Shown: positions 23,722 through 33,666 of the stretch, piece by piece
How the letters are laid out: each line of letters begins with the position of its first letter
How positions within the stretch are numbered: position 1 is the first letter of the stretch
Position numbers and translations under genes: made by a program
Notes under the pieces: model-generated
The model's database searches: none
Told to the model about the DNA's origin: nothing
What the model saw: only the letters and a program-made list of their open reading frames with translations
From: Cystobasidium ongulense
Taxonomy: Eukaryota; Basidiomycota; Cystobasidiomycetes; Cystobasidiales; Cystobasidiaceae
Assembly (NCBI GenBank): GCA_022835595.1
Contig: BQUP01000004.1
Coordinates: forward strand, 868,001-932,000
DNA: 64,000 nucleotides
Reading direction: 5' to 3'

Positions 23722-24318
23722 CTATCGACCAACTGGCTCTACCGGAGGCTGCTGTATGATTTCCCGCCGCGAAGAGCTTCCTCGTGCATCCTGTGCGAGT
23801 TCCTGCTCTAATTTAGTGACGATGAGCTTCTCCAGCATCAATGTCCAGCGTCCTGACATTTCGGCGGAGACGCCATTGGCATCAGAGTGTAATGTTGGTA
23901 GATCTAGGGAAAGGAAGATGGGTCGCTTGAAGCGACTGGCTGTATAGTAATAGTGATACACCATCAGTCTGAGAATTGGACGCAGTTGACACGCGACTCA
24001 CCTAGTCGTTTGCTCATCGCCAATGAGATGTCAGAGTTCGTGCCTCGGCTCAGCGTAGTAGACGTGGATGTTGTCGAGTTCTATGAATCAGAAGCCATCA
24101 TTCACACTGTTCAGCCGGATGTTCGGACGGGCTCTAATTACCGATGGAAGACCAGGCATAGCGGCACTCCAGTCTATCCCGGTTCGTGCAGGACCTCCAT
24201 ATTGACCCATCCATACGAAGCATTGATGTTGCAAGACAACCAGCTGGAGCAGGCATGGCGGCAGACCGGGCAGCGGACACTGGATTTCGTGGTTCGAAAC
24301 ACGTATACTTGCTGCCAT
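23722..24318 (-). CDS. Proteasome assembly chaperone 4-like protein
   Basis: Three exons: 24108-24318, 24002-24043 and 23722-23939. The sum is 471 nt, or 156 aa. The chain runs from MAASIRVSNHEIQCPLPG through HQCFVWMGQYGG and ISLAMSKRLASRFKRPIFLS to MLEKLIVTKLEQELAQ. This order (a beta strand with a Trp-x-Gly 'FVW-G', a 'DISLAM' helix, 'RFKRPIFLSLDLP', then a C-terminal 'EKLIVTKL' helix) resembles PSMG4/PAC4, which helps assemble the 20S alpha ring with PAC3. The match is by overall pattern rather than a diagnostic motif. The intron at 24044-24107 uses a GTGTGA donor and a GAG acceptor and is 64 nt. It was chosen over an earlier GTAATT donor because only it keeps frame. Confidence 0.65.
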
Positions 24319-24591
24319 GGTCAGAATTTCGGATTTGATTGCAATGAAAGAGACCTTCGTAATGCAACTTCGGAATGGGTTGCAGGGCTTGGTGGCAACA
24401 GATGGACAGCCGGCAGCCACTCTCTAGAGCAAATCAATGACTATATGGCGGCCCACTGAAGTTGAGATATAGTACAATGCTGAGATATAAAGTATGATGC
24501 TGTCTGAATGCACGCGTAGTTCACATATCGAGATCTAAAACAGATTTCCAAGTTGGTTATACACGGGCGTCTTGTAAGCTGGCCAAGCAGG

Positions 24592-25482
24592 CTACATGGG
24601 TATCGTCGCTAATTCCTCAATTTTCCAGCTGCAGACGAGTCGCGTGTCAGTGTGAAGAAGTGAGGCACGTCGCAAATGAGTCTTTACACCTACTATTTGC
24701 TCATGTTTGGCCCTGCTCACGGGATGGAATTATCAGTATGCAATATGCATTTTTGGCCTGATGCGATGGTATGCACCTTTCAAACTCTCCACTTCTTCAT
24801 CTAGATGCTGAAAGAGAACCTTTTCAAAATCATCCATGATTTCACGAAGCTCGCTAGCTTTATAACTCGATGGCGTCTGACGCCCTTTACTGAGATAGGC
24901 TGAATACGCATCGAGGCCGTCATGTATTTGCTCATCTGTGTAATGCGGAGTACATTGTCAGCAAACGAACCTTGCAAGCTGAGGTCGAGTCAATAGCATT
25001 TCTTACGTTGTTTTAGGTGGCTGCCTGTGTCCTGCTTGAATTCGGGCATTCGCGTAGCGAGGACTGGAAAGATGTGTACTTCTTCAATAGTATGGTGCAT
25101 GTGTAAATCTGAGAAGCACATAATCAATATATAGGCGGCTAAGCTTTAGCGTGTGCCGTACTCACGCTGATGAAGGGATTCGGCATGCTGTAAGAACTGT
25201 CGAAGGCTTAGACCCTCTTCCTCGTATTTATCTGCTAGCTCGTATATCTGCTTAAACTCCATTCTGAAGTATGTATGGAACTCTGTGGATTAGTCCAGAA
25301 GATGTCAACGGAGACACATCTTACTGCAACGCCACTGTACTTGACGTAGGTTCAGGCTTTCTTGCAGTTCTGTTAACACACGTACGATTCATTCTGACAC
25401 CAAGTTTGTCCCATCGTGGGTCACTGAGGTCCACTTGCTTTGCCTGTACTGCCTCAACGGAGCTTCCAATTGCTGTGGACAT
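24592..25482 (-). CDS. Hemerythrin-like HHE cation-binding protein
   Basis: Six exons: 25386-25482, 25166-25282, 25007-25108, 24777-24935, 24694-24712 and 24592-24628. The sum is 531 nt, or 176 aa. Candidate di-iron ligands follow the hemerythrin pattern: NQFHTYFRMEF, then HLHMHHTIEEVHIFPVLATR, HEQIHDGLDAY and FQHLDEEVESL. The ending NMSKYYWKIEELATIPM is typical of fungal members of this family. Exon 5 is just 19 nt, and the phases agree throughout. Role unknown; the fold is associated with oxygen, NO or iron sensing. The same frame stays open to another ATG at 25653, which would add 57 Arg/Ser/Thr-rich residues resembling a mitochondrial presequence; which start is used is undecided. Confidence 0.82.
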
Positions 25483-25920
25483 CTTGCGTAGGTGTATATG
25501 CCGATTGAGGGATTGGCGGCGACTGCCTTCGGACAAGCTGGCAGAGTTCGCCTGATAGCGGTAGAGGCGCGCAGAAGGATTGGCTGGAGTTTGCCAGGTG
25601 TGGATGTAGGTGGTCCAAAGCCGCCCGCTCGAAAGCTGATGGGTAGGTCTCATGTCAAGCTAGAAGCATTCTTTTTGGATGATCTTGTCATTTTCAAGCC
25701 CGAGCAGGCTTAGTCAGAATACTTTCTGCTTTCTTTCGCGTAGCCGGTGTAATTACAGCATACAATCTCTGTAATAGGAGTAGTAACTTCTTGTCATTGC
25801 GTCTGAAGCTGGGATAAGGTGACAGGATTGTACATAAAATTGCTTGTCATGCTAGCTAAAGAAAGATTGCATCTACAACAACAGAACTGCCGCGTCTGAA
25901 CTGAATCCTACAAAAGAACC
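25483..25920. other. Intergenic: hemerythrin-like upstream / IMP3 downstream
   Basis: About 440 bp. Its left part is either leader or, if the ATG at 25653 is used, coding for a presequence. The remainder holds a promoter and the IMP3 3' UTR. No other signal is seen. Confidence 0.5.
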
Positions 25921-26583
25921 TCAAAGCAGGTCGAAGTCGTCCAGTTCGTCGTTGTATTGCATGACTGTTCTCTTGAGCTTGCTTGTATCGACCCAAGTGA
26001 CAAAGTCTTCCATGTGGCGTGTAACGAGGAAAGCCGGGTCTACGATTGGATCTGGTCCTACGCGTACGTGACCTTGCTCAATGTATTGTACAGCCTGTAT
26101 GGTCATCGTCAGCGAGTGCATCGTTGTCCATAGCTGCAAATACGCACCTTGCTGACAGTCTCGCACATCTTTAGCCGGCACATGACAACAGCTAATCGCC
26201 GTCGGCAAAGAGCACTGACTGTGACCTTGCCTTCGATATCTGAGACTTTGGACGTTATGTCTAGGATACCCATGTCGTATAGTTTGGAAAGCAAGTTGCC
26301 TTCGTATTTTGAGCGGAAGGGATCTTGCTCAGGTAGCTGAGCCAGCTTATGCGCCAACCCACGGATGGAACCGCAGAGGCGATTATAGGCCTGGTAATCT
26401 TCCCTTTGTTGAATATGATACCGTCTCATAACCTTGATTTCTCGTAGATTCGCATCTTGCTTCCATTGCAAGAAATCGACCTTCTTAAGGAGTTTTCTGT
26501 GATAGAGTATCTGAAGTCAGGGCTAGCGGTATCAGACATTGGGGCGCAATCACGCACTTTTCGTGGTGCTTTAACTGTCTCAT
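25921..26583 (-). CDS. IMP3: U3 snoRNP protein IMP3
   Basis: Three exons: 26558-26583, 26148-26496 and 25921-26094. The sum is 549 nt, or 182 aa, close to the 183 aa of yeast Imp3. It begins [20 protein letters not shown], the family start, continues [19 protein letters not shown], and carries the S4 RNA-binding block [10 protein letters not shown]-like ([18 protein letters not shown]). It ends with [20 protein letters not shown] and [20 protein letters not shown]3 sits in the nucleolar small-subunit processome and helps U3 snoRNA base-pair with pre-rRNA. The first exon encodes only nine residues. It is head-to-head with the mitochondrial uS14 gene. Confidence 0.97.
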
Positions 26584-26765
26584 GATGGCACAGGTAGCTC
26601 TTCAGTAGTGGGAGCTGTCGGTGAGAATGAAAAGGTCTCCTCCAAATTGCAGTGGCGCTTGAAGAAGTCCGATTGCCTTGGGAAACGACGACGACGACGA
26701 CAGCTTGGGAACAGGATGCAGCTTCCGTCCAACATCTACACTCTGGTTGTTTTAGCAAACTCACC
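26584..26765. promoter_or_regulatory. Shared divergent promoter IMP3 / mitochondrial uS14
   Basis: Only 182 bp separate the two ATGs. It includes a run of ACG/CGA triplets (26687-26700) and must contain both promoters. Both products are translation-machinery factors, so co-regulation is plausible. Confidence 0.5.
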
Positions 26766-27257
26766 ATGTCCTCAAGAGCATGGCCGAATATCAAGGTGTT
26801 GCGGGACGTGCAGCGACGACAAGCCGTGGCAGATAGCGAGATTCTTAGACGGTCCTTCTTGTACATTGCGAGGAATACGGCATTGCCGCAGAGGGTGAGA
26901 GACGGCTGGCGTATCTGATTTTAAGCCTTCGAAGCTAAATGCTGACTCCTACCTTCTGCCTTCACCACATACGCTGTGATCTTGCAGGTGCGACATCAGG
27001 CTCAGCTGTCACTTGCATCGAAGAATATATTCCCAAACAAGACACGGCCTACAGAGGTGAAAGAGCGGTGCACAGAGACTGGGAGAGGAAGAGGTGTTCT
27101 CAGTCGAGGGTTGGAGCATGGCCTATGCAGGGTAAGCGTTGCCTTCCCGGCATCGAGCAATCATCTTGCAATGCTAACGGAACTGGCTCTCCAGCATCAA
27201 TTCAAGCTTAAAGCGACGCGGGGAGAGCTAGACGGCTGGAAGAAAGCCAGTTGGTAA
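26766..27257 (+). CDS. MRP2: Mitochondrial ribosomal protein uS14m (MRP2/MRPS14)
   Basis: Three exons: 26766-26894, 26988-27131 and 27195-27257. The sum is 336 nt, or 111 aa, a normal length for uS14m. It reads MSSRAWPNIKVLRDVQRRQ, then RNTALPQRVRHQAQLSLA, NKTRPTEVKERCTETGRGRG and HQFKLKATRGELDGWKKASW. The RC-x-TGRGRGV and final G-x-KKASW blocks are diagnostic for uS14. It belongs to the mitochondrial small subunit. ATG 26766 is preferred; the frame extends upstream without an ATG. No classical presequence is needed in many uS14m proteins. Confidence 0.95.
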
Positions 27258-27859
27258 ATCCACACCATCATAATCACTTTGACCCCAAATCGCGCCTCAA
27301 GGCCGCGTCTACAGGCCGTACCTGCAATCATTTCCGCAAACCGCTACTACCCAGACTTTCACGTTTGCTGTCGGCTGTCACGACCAATCTGTCCATTAGT
27401 ATTATCTGTCCGGCGCAGTGTATAGTAGTGTATAAATGAAGGATAGCAACTTGCTACATATCGCTTTTCCGCGTCGTTCCGTCGTACACGGCTTCCCAAT
27501 ATTCAAACTGTCTGTTTCTCTTCGATCAACCTCCAACCAGTCCAAGCTCGCCAGCTTTCACGCAGCAGCAGCCTTCGACCCATCGCCGCTTCTTGCAAGG
27601 CTGAGATTCGCAGCACTACCCTAGATAGTCAGCTGGCAGTCATACCAGCTTTCCTTCTAGCGACACCACCTTGATCGGAAATCCTGCACGTCCAGAAAGT
27701 CGGAGTGTGACTAGGCTAGGTGCGTACTGAGCGCATCGCAAGCAGCACTTGCTCCATGACATGCCGTGTAGTCTATAACTGACGTACATGATGCCTGCTT
27801 AACCTTCGTAGGTCTAGCGAATACTTCATCGTGCACTCTACCCCATAGCGTTTTTCGAT
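27258..27859. promoter_or_regulatory. ADE6 upstream region
   Basis: About 600 bp before the ADE6 ATG. A TATA-like GTATAAATG lies at about 27430. Its ATG at 27436 opens a 62-codon frame that ends before ADE6 and could act as an upstream ORF. No Gcn4/Bas1-type TGACTC site was noticed close to the start. Confidence 0.4.
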
Positions 27860-30800
27860 ATGCTGTCTCTACTTGGTCCTTCGTCTCTAACACCAACAAA
27901 GCGCAATGTTCTTCTAGCCACTATCCAGCAGGGCTTACCTCAAGTAACGTACATTGATGCCGTCTACGTGCATTACGTGTGGACGACAAGAGAACTCAGC
28001 GGAGACGAGCATGCTATACTCGAAGCTCTGCTCAAGTATGGCGACGACTTCACGCTCGAAAATACGAAAACTAGCTTGTCCGCCTTCTTCGATGGCACAG
28101 CGAGAACATCACTAGCACAGCATGTGCTTGTCACGCCGCGACACGGAACAATCTCCCCTTGGTCTAGCAAAGCCTCAGACATAGCTCGCATGTGCAAGCT
28201 GGAAGACTGTGTAAAGAGGATAGAACGCGGTCAAGCATTCGTACTAGCGCTTTCCAACGGATCTCACCTCACTCCAGAGCAGGTCGACACCTTCGCGCCC
28301 CTCATACATGACCGAATGACACAGCGAATCTTGTATACACCCCCACAAGAGACCGATGTCTTCTCCGAAGGACGACCAGGTTCTTTGCGAAAAGTGGACT
28401 TGCTTGGTTCGGTTGAAGAAGCCAAAGCTAAGCTCTTAAAGGCAAATACAGAGCTCGGCCTTGCTCTTGCCGCAGACGAAATCGATTACCTCGCCGAAGC
28501 TTTCCACGCCTCTCGAAGTCCAACCGATGTGGAGCTCTTCATGTTTGCTCAAGTCAATTCCGAACATTGCAGACACAAAATATTCAACGCAGATTGGTAC
28601 ATAGACGATGTAAAGCAAGACAAAAGTCTATTCAGCATGATCAGAAACACACATCAACTTGCCCCACAACATACGTTGTCCGCATACTCAGACAATGCAG
28701 CTGTCATTGAAGGTTCAAAAGGACAAAGATTTGCTGTCTATGATAACTTCGAGTACTCAGCTGTAGAGGAAGACATTCCTATCCTTATCAAGGTCGAGAC
28801 GCATAACCATCCTACCGCAGTGTCTCCGTACCCAGGCGCAGCAACAGGGTCAGGAGGCGAGATTCGAGATGAAGGTGCTGTCGGGCGAGGTTCTAAACCC
28901 AAGTCGGGGTTAGCTGGATATACCGTCTCGAATCTATTGATTCCAGGTTTCGAGCAACCTTGGGAAACAGACTTTGGCAAGCCAGGTCATATTGCCTCGG
29001 CCCTCGACATCATGCTAGAAGCTCCCCTCGGATCATGCGCATTCAACAACGAGTTCGGCAGGCCTGCCCTGGCAGGATACTTCCGAACTTTCTGCGAAGA
29101 GGTACCAGCTGCGAATCCGCAAGGCAAAGAAGTCCGAGGTTACCATAAGCCTATCATGCTCGCCGGTGGTCTGGGCAATGTGCGACCGCAGTATGCACTT
29201 AAGGATAAGATCACACCCGGCGCTAAGATCATAGTATTGGGAGGACCTGGAATGCTTATCGGGTTAGGCGGTGGAGCGGCTTCATCAATGGCCTCCGGCG
29301 CTAGTTCCGCAGACCTCGACTTCGCCTCAGTTCAGCGCGAAAATCCTGAAATGCAGCGAAGATGTCAGCAAGTTATCGATGCTTGCATTGCAGCACCAGT
29401 CAACCCAATCCAGTCCATTCACGATGTCGGTGCTGGCGGTATCAGTAACGCGCTTCCTGAGTTGGTACACGATGCTGGGCTGGGCGCCATCTTCGAGATC
29501 AGAGATGTCCTCGTCGACGACCCATCAATGTCTCCAATGGAGATATGGTGCAACGAATCACAAGAGAGATACGTAATGGCTGTCGGCCCGGATATGCTAG
29601 AAATATTCGAAACTTTCGCAAAACGAGAACGCTGCCCGTATTCAGTAGTCGGTGTCGCAACGGAGGAGCAGAGGCTCATCGTCACGGATCGTTTGCTGAA
29701 GGACGATCCTATCAACTTATCCATGTCTACACTATTCGGCAAACCACCCAAGATGTCTCGTAAAGTGCAGACTGTCGCTACTCCTCGTTTGCCTTTCGAT
29801 TCGACTCTCAGGAAATACATTTCTCCCGAAGTGGACAATCTGGAGGCTGCCGTTTCACGAGTCCTTCGGCTGCCTGCTGTTGGATCAAAGTCTTTCCTCA
29901 TTACTATTGGAGACAGGTCCATCACAGGCTTAGTCGCCCGCGATCAGATGGTTGGCCCATGGCAGGTACCAGTAGCAGATGTCGCTGTCACACAAAGTGC
30001 ATACGGATTTGATGTCCGATCAGGAGAAGCTATGGCTATGGGAGAACGTACACCGCTGGCCTTACTCTCTGCAGGCGCATCTGCTCGCATGGCGGTGGCA
30101 GAATCTCTAACCAATCTATCGGCGGCTTCTTTCGGATCATTGGCACGAGTCAAGCTGAGTGCAAACTGGATGTGCGCAGCAAGTCACGGTGACGAGGGAG
30201 CACTACTATATGAAGCAGTACAAGCGGTCGGTATGGAAATATGCCCCGCGCTTTGCGTCAGTGTGCCAGTAGGGAAGGATTCTATGTCAATGGCTATGCG
30301 TTGGAAGGACGAAAGGTCAGGGGACGAGAAACAAGTCACAGCACCACTATCACTAGTCGTCACAGCCTTCACTTCGGCCGATGATATTTGGCAAACCTGG
30401 ACACCTCAACTCAGAACCGATTTACAAGAACCCAGCACTCTCATGTTCGTTGATCTTGCTGCTGGCAAAGCTCGCCTCGGCGGATCTGCCTTAGCTCAAG
30501 TCTTCAAGCAAATTGGCAAGGAGGCACCTGATGTGGTCGATATCCCAACATTGAAAGCGTTCTTGGAGGCTTGCCAGAATATACGCAAAGCTCATCCAGC
30601 CATGGTTCTCGCCTACCACGACCGCTCCGACGGTGGTTTGTTCACAACCATAGTCGAAATGGCATTCGCTGGCAGATGTGGAGTGGACATGATGCTCGAC
30701 TCGATTCCTCATCACCAAGATCAACTTGCCTGTTTATTCAACGAAGAACTGGGGGCTGTCTTCCAGATCCGCGAAGCCGACATCACGACCTTCACAACCT

Positions 30801-31891
30801 TCTTTGCACAAGCAGGAGTACACTCTTCCGCTATTCATGCCGTTGGACGACCCAAGCGCGACGATGAAACAATCGTCATTCACAAAAGAGCTCAGTCGAT
30901 ATGGTCTGCTCGTCGATCTGCACTACAGCAAACATGGGCGGAGACAAGCTACAAAATGCAGTCACTTCGCGACAATCCCCTTCTAGCGGCTGAAGAGTTC
31001 GCAAGTATCGCAAGAGCAGATGATCTCGGACTTAGCTATCAGCTCACCTTCGACCCTGCTCAAGAAATCGCTTATACATCTTCATTGAATGATAGGCCAA
31101 AGGTGGCTATTCTGCGCGAGCAGGGCGTCAATGGCCACATCGAGATGGCTTGGTCCTTTCACGCAGCTGGCTTCAATGCTGTCGATGTTCACATGTCCGA
31201 CCTGATTTCTGGAAGGGTCAGTCTCACGGACTTCAAGGGTATTGCGGCCTGTGGTGGATTCTCTTATGGCGATGTTCTCGGTGCCGGCAGCGGATGGGCA
31301 AAGAGTATCCTACTACACGAGAAAGTTAGGAAAGAGTTCCTCCACTTCCTAGCCGAACGCAAGGATACCTTCGCATTGGCGGTGTGCAATGGATGCCAGC
31401 TATTTGGTCAGCTGCGAACCTTGATTCCCGGCTGTTCAGATTGGCCGGAATTCAAGCCCAATCTCAGCGAGCGCTTCGAGGGTCGTGTTTGCATGCTTGA
31501 GATTGATAGCAAGCACTCCTCCAGCGTTTTCTTCAGGGACATGGCAGGATCTCGCTTGCCCGTGGCTGTAGCGCATGGTGAAGGAAGAGCAGAGTTCGCC
31601 GATGAGGCCTCCTCGAGACGCTGCAAGGAAGCCAATCTGATACCCTTACGCTACATCGATCCGGTGACCAATCACACAACTACTAGATATCCATTCAATC
31701 CCAACGGCGCTCTAAATGGTGTTGCTGGAGTCCAATCCCCAGATGGTCGTGTGCTGGCTGTGATGCCTCATCCAGAGCGCACGTCTATTGCCTCATCGAA
31801 CTCTTACGTTCCACCAGGCAAACTTGAAGAGTGGAAAGGCAAAGGACCGTGGTTTAGAATGTTCCAGAACGCAAGGCTGTGGGTGGGTTAG
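27860..31891 (+). CDS. ADE6: Phosphoribosylformylglycinamidine synthase (FGAM synthase, PurL type)
   Basis: A single uninterrupted ORF of 1343 aa, the normal size of the eukaryotic one-chain enzyme. It converts FGAR plus glutamine and ATP to FGAM, step four of purine synthesis, in the cytosol. Visible blocks: [15 protein letters not shown] (about residue 232), [19 protein letters not shown] (about 313), [31 protein letters not shown] and [19 protein letters not shown]. The C-terminal class-I glutaminase domain runs from about residue 1080 ([19 protein letters not shown]). Its catalytic Cys is in [14 protein letters not shown] (about 1175), with His/Glu in [10 protein letters not shown] (about 1303). 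The gene has no intron although most neighbours have 3-11. Converges on PTPA with only 92 bp between stops. Confidence 0.98.
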   Translation: MLSLLGPSSLTPTKRNVLLATIQQGLPQVTYIDAVYVHYVWTTRELSGDEHAILEALLKYGDDFTLENTKTSLSAFFDGTARTSLAQHVLVTPRHGTISPWSSKASDIARMCKLEDCVKRIERGQAFVLALSNGSHLTPEQVDTFAPLIHDRMTQRILYTPPQETDVFSEGRPGSLRKVDLLGSVEEAKAKLLKANTELGLALAADEIDYLAEAFHASRSPTDVELFMFAQVNSEHCRHKIFNADWYIDDVKQDKSLFSMIRNTHQLAPQHTLSAYSDNAAVIEGSKGQRFAVYDNFEYSAVEEDIPILIKVETHNHPTAVSPYPGAATGSGGEIRDEGAVGRGSKPKSGLAGYTVSNLLIPGFEQPWETDFGKPGHIASALDIMLEAPLGSCAFNNEFGRPALAGYFRTFCEEVPAANPQGKEVRGYHKPIMLAGGLGNVRPQYALKDKITPGAKIIVLGGPGMLIGLGGGAASSMASGASSADLDFASVQRENPEMQRRCQQVIDACIAAPVNPIQSIHDVGAGGISNALPELVHDAGLGAIFEIRDVLVDDPSMSPMEIWCNESQERYVMAVGPDMLEIFETFAKRERCPYSVVGVATEEQRLIVTDRLLKDDPINLSMSTLFGKPPKMSRKVQTVATPRLPFDSTLRKYISPEVDNLEAAVSRVLRLPAVGSKSFLITIGDRSITGLVARDQMVGPWQVPVADVAVTQSAYGFDVRSGEAMAMGERTPLALLSAGASARMAVAESLTNLSAASFGSLARVKLSANWMCAASHGDEGALLYEAVQAVGMEICPALCVSVPVGKDSMSMAMRWKDERSGDEKQVTAPLSLVVTAFTSADDIWQTWTPQLRTDLQEPSTLMFVDLAAGKARLGGSALAQVFKQIGKEAPDVVDIPTLKAFLEACQNIRKAHPAMVLAYHDRSDGGLFTTIVEMAFAGRCGVDMMLDSIPHHQDQLACLFNEELGAVFQIREADITTFTTFFAQAGVHSSAIHAVGRPKRDDETIVIHKRAQSIWSARRSALQQTWAETSYKMQSLRDNPLLAAEEFASIARADDLGLSYQLTFDPAQEIAYTSSLNDRPKVAILREQGVNGHIEMAWSFHAAGFNAVDVHMSDLISGRVSLTDFKGIAACGGFSYGDVLGAGSGWAKSILLHEKVRKEFLHFLAERKDTFALAVCNGCQLFGQLRTLIPGCSDWPEFKPNLSERFEGRVCMLEIDSKHSSSVFFRDMAGSRLPVAVAHGEGRAEFADEASSRRCKEANLIPLRYIDPVTNHTTTRYPFNPNGALNGVAGVQSPDGRVLAVMPHPERTSIASSNSYVPPGKLEEWKGKGPWFRMFQNARLWVG

Positions 31892-31983
31892 CTTTAGAAA
31901 GTTAGATGGTAGACCTTATGTTATAATATGTCGTACAATATACGTTTGCTTGTCATTAGGATGAGATTCGTACATACAATAGA

Positions 31984-33485
31984 TCAATCAAAGGGTATTA
32001 AATGCACATTAGAAGACATTGTCTGCGGAGGCAGTCCTTTCTTTTCCTTCTCTGACTGCGCTGCAGCAAACGCGCTTGGAATTGCTATGCCGCAACAATC
32101 GCCAAATCCTTCGCCTTTTACGTGCACATGTCCGTGATCATCGACGTGCACTCCTGTTTCATTGTCCGCTTTGACATCGGCGTCAGGGAAGGGTAACAGC
32201 TTGCTAAACAGGAAATGCTGTGCAACGGGCAGTTTCGCTAATACTTCTGCCTTGTACATCTTGAGCATCCCCGAGTTTACCTTGTCCCAGGTCTTTACCT
32301 AAAGCTATCGTTAGCCGCCTTATCCCTATATGAGTGAGCTTTGAAGATAGCTTACTGCGGAGATGTCATCGAGCATTGGGGAATGCCACCGCAGAGAGGC
32401 CGTTTTGATCTAGGCGCGTAAGCACGTCAGCCGATGGTGACGTTCGCTACCAAGGGTAAGCGACTTACAGACTCTACGAACTGTATGCATGCCAGATACA
32501 TGTAATCCTTCGCGAACTCGTCGACCACATCTTTGTCATGAATAGCCTTTGGCCGGATGTGCTTGTGTGTGCGCAACTGGGCGCTACCGAATACTGTTGA
32601 GAGGGTAACGCGGGTCAAAGGAGCTGATGTTTTCGACAGGTGGACAGACCTACCGAAGGGTAAGAAGTGATAGTCATCAAGTCCATAAGCGCCATGTGAG
32701 CCTATTCCGCACAGGTCAATATAGTATGTCTCTGCAAAAACCGTGAGGAGCCGCTTACCAGCTGGCTCTAACCAATACGTCGATTGTAGGCTACGCATAA
32801 CCTGGATATACCTCCAAAATAGTTTAATGGCCAGAGCAGTGTAGTCTTCTGGCTTGAAAACATTGAGCTTTTTCAAACATAGACTGATGGGGAAGTGTAA
32901 GATTGGGAATGTCTTTAACGGAGTCGCGTTCTCGAACTCACAGCCAGCATATAAAATTGAGCTCCATCCCGCTACCATAATCTATTCGTATTCTGTTGCC
33001 CCAGGATTCACAGAAGTATGGCTGTATGGTAGGTATGTCTTCCTTTGCCACACCAGGAATGGAAGTAAACCATTCTGGAGCTTTCTGAAATGATTCGCAG
33101 GAGCTTCAGCAAACAATGCACGTAATTTGCATGTTTCTTAATTGACTGACCTCCTGAACCTGGTCGTAGAACGACCGGAAAGCTGGATTACCGAAGCGCG
33201 ACTTCTCATTGTCCACCGGTGGATTAGCTTGGACTGTCTGGTCGACAAGGTCCAGTATATGCAGAGTAGCTTTCACAGCCTGACCATATGTAGATTCATG
33301 ATTAGACCAGCTTCGAGCCTTCCTTGCAAGTATATGCTGACCTCGCTTTCGTAGCATTCATCGTGCAACTTGATGCCAATCGAGGCCTCATTCAAAGCTT
33401 CTACGAACTCGACGACGTCGGCGTGAGTCTGACTGTGCAGAAAAGCGTCGAGATGCGCGCGTGAGATGATCTTCTTCTCCGCCAT
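31984..33485 (-). CDS. PP2A phosphatase activator PTPA (RRD1/RRD2), peptidyl-prolyl isomerase
   Basis: Eight exons: 33342-33485, 33151-33279, 32942-33084, 32759-32883, 32654-32701, 32593-32469, 32356-32409 and 31984-32298. The sum is 1083 nt, or 360 aa. Conserved PTPA blocks: FGNPAFRSFYDQVQE, SWGNRIRIDYGSGMELNF, STYWLEPAG joined to GSHGAYGLDDYHFLPF, then VFGSAQLRTHKHIRPKAI, VKTWDKVNSGMLKMYKAEVL and LPVAQHFLF. PTPA folds the active site of PP2A-type phosphatases and isomerises a prolyl bond. The C-terminus has a His-rich stretch (VHVDDHGHVHVKGEG). The RRD2 group is slightly favoured by length; this is not certain. Confidence 0.94.
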
Positions 33486-33666
33486 TGAGGACAATGCCAG
33501 GGCTTCATTGATGCATCCAAAGCAAAGGCGTGCACGGTAAGCACAAAGCACCAGCAAGGTTAGGCGTTATGCAAAAGTGGCAAAACACAAGCATGTTGTA
33601 TAGAAGTCTGAGCGTGTTGCGAATTGTACTAAGCATGCTTGCTAAAAAGCCTCGACAATTTATTAC

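Noticed and set aside
23953-24459. Plus-strand 168-codon frame
   Set aside because: It is antisense to the PAC4-like gene, whose spliced reading matches a protein family better and keeps frame over three exons.
26426-26866. Minus-strand 146-codon frame across IMP3 exon 1 and its promoter
   Set aside because: It runs through the IMP3 start and intron out of frame and has no conserved motif.
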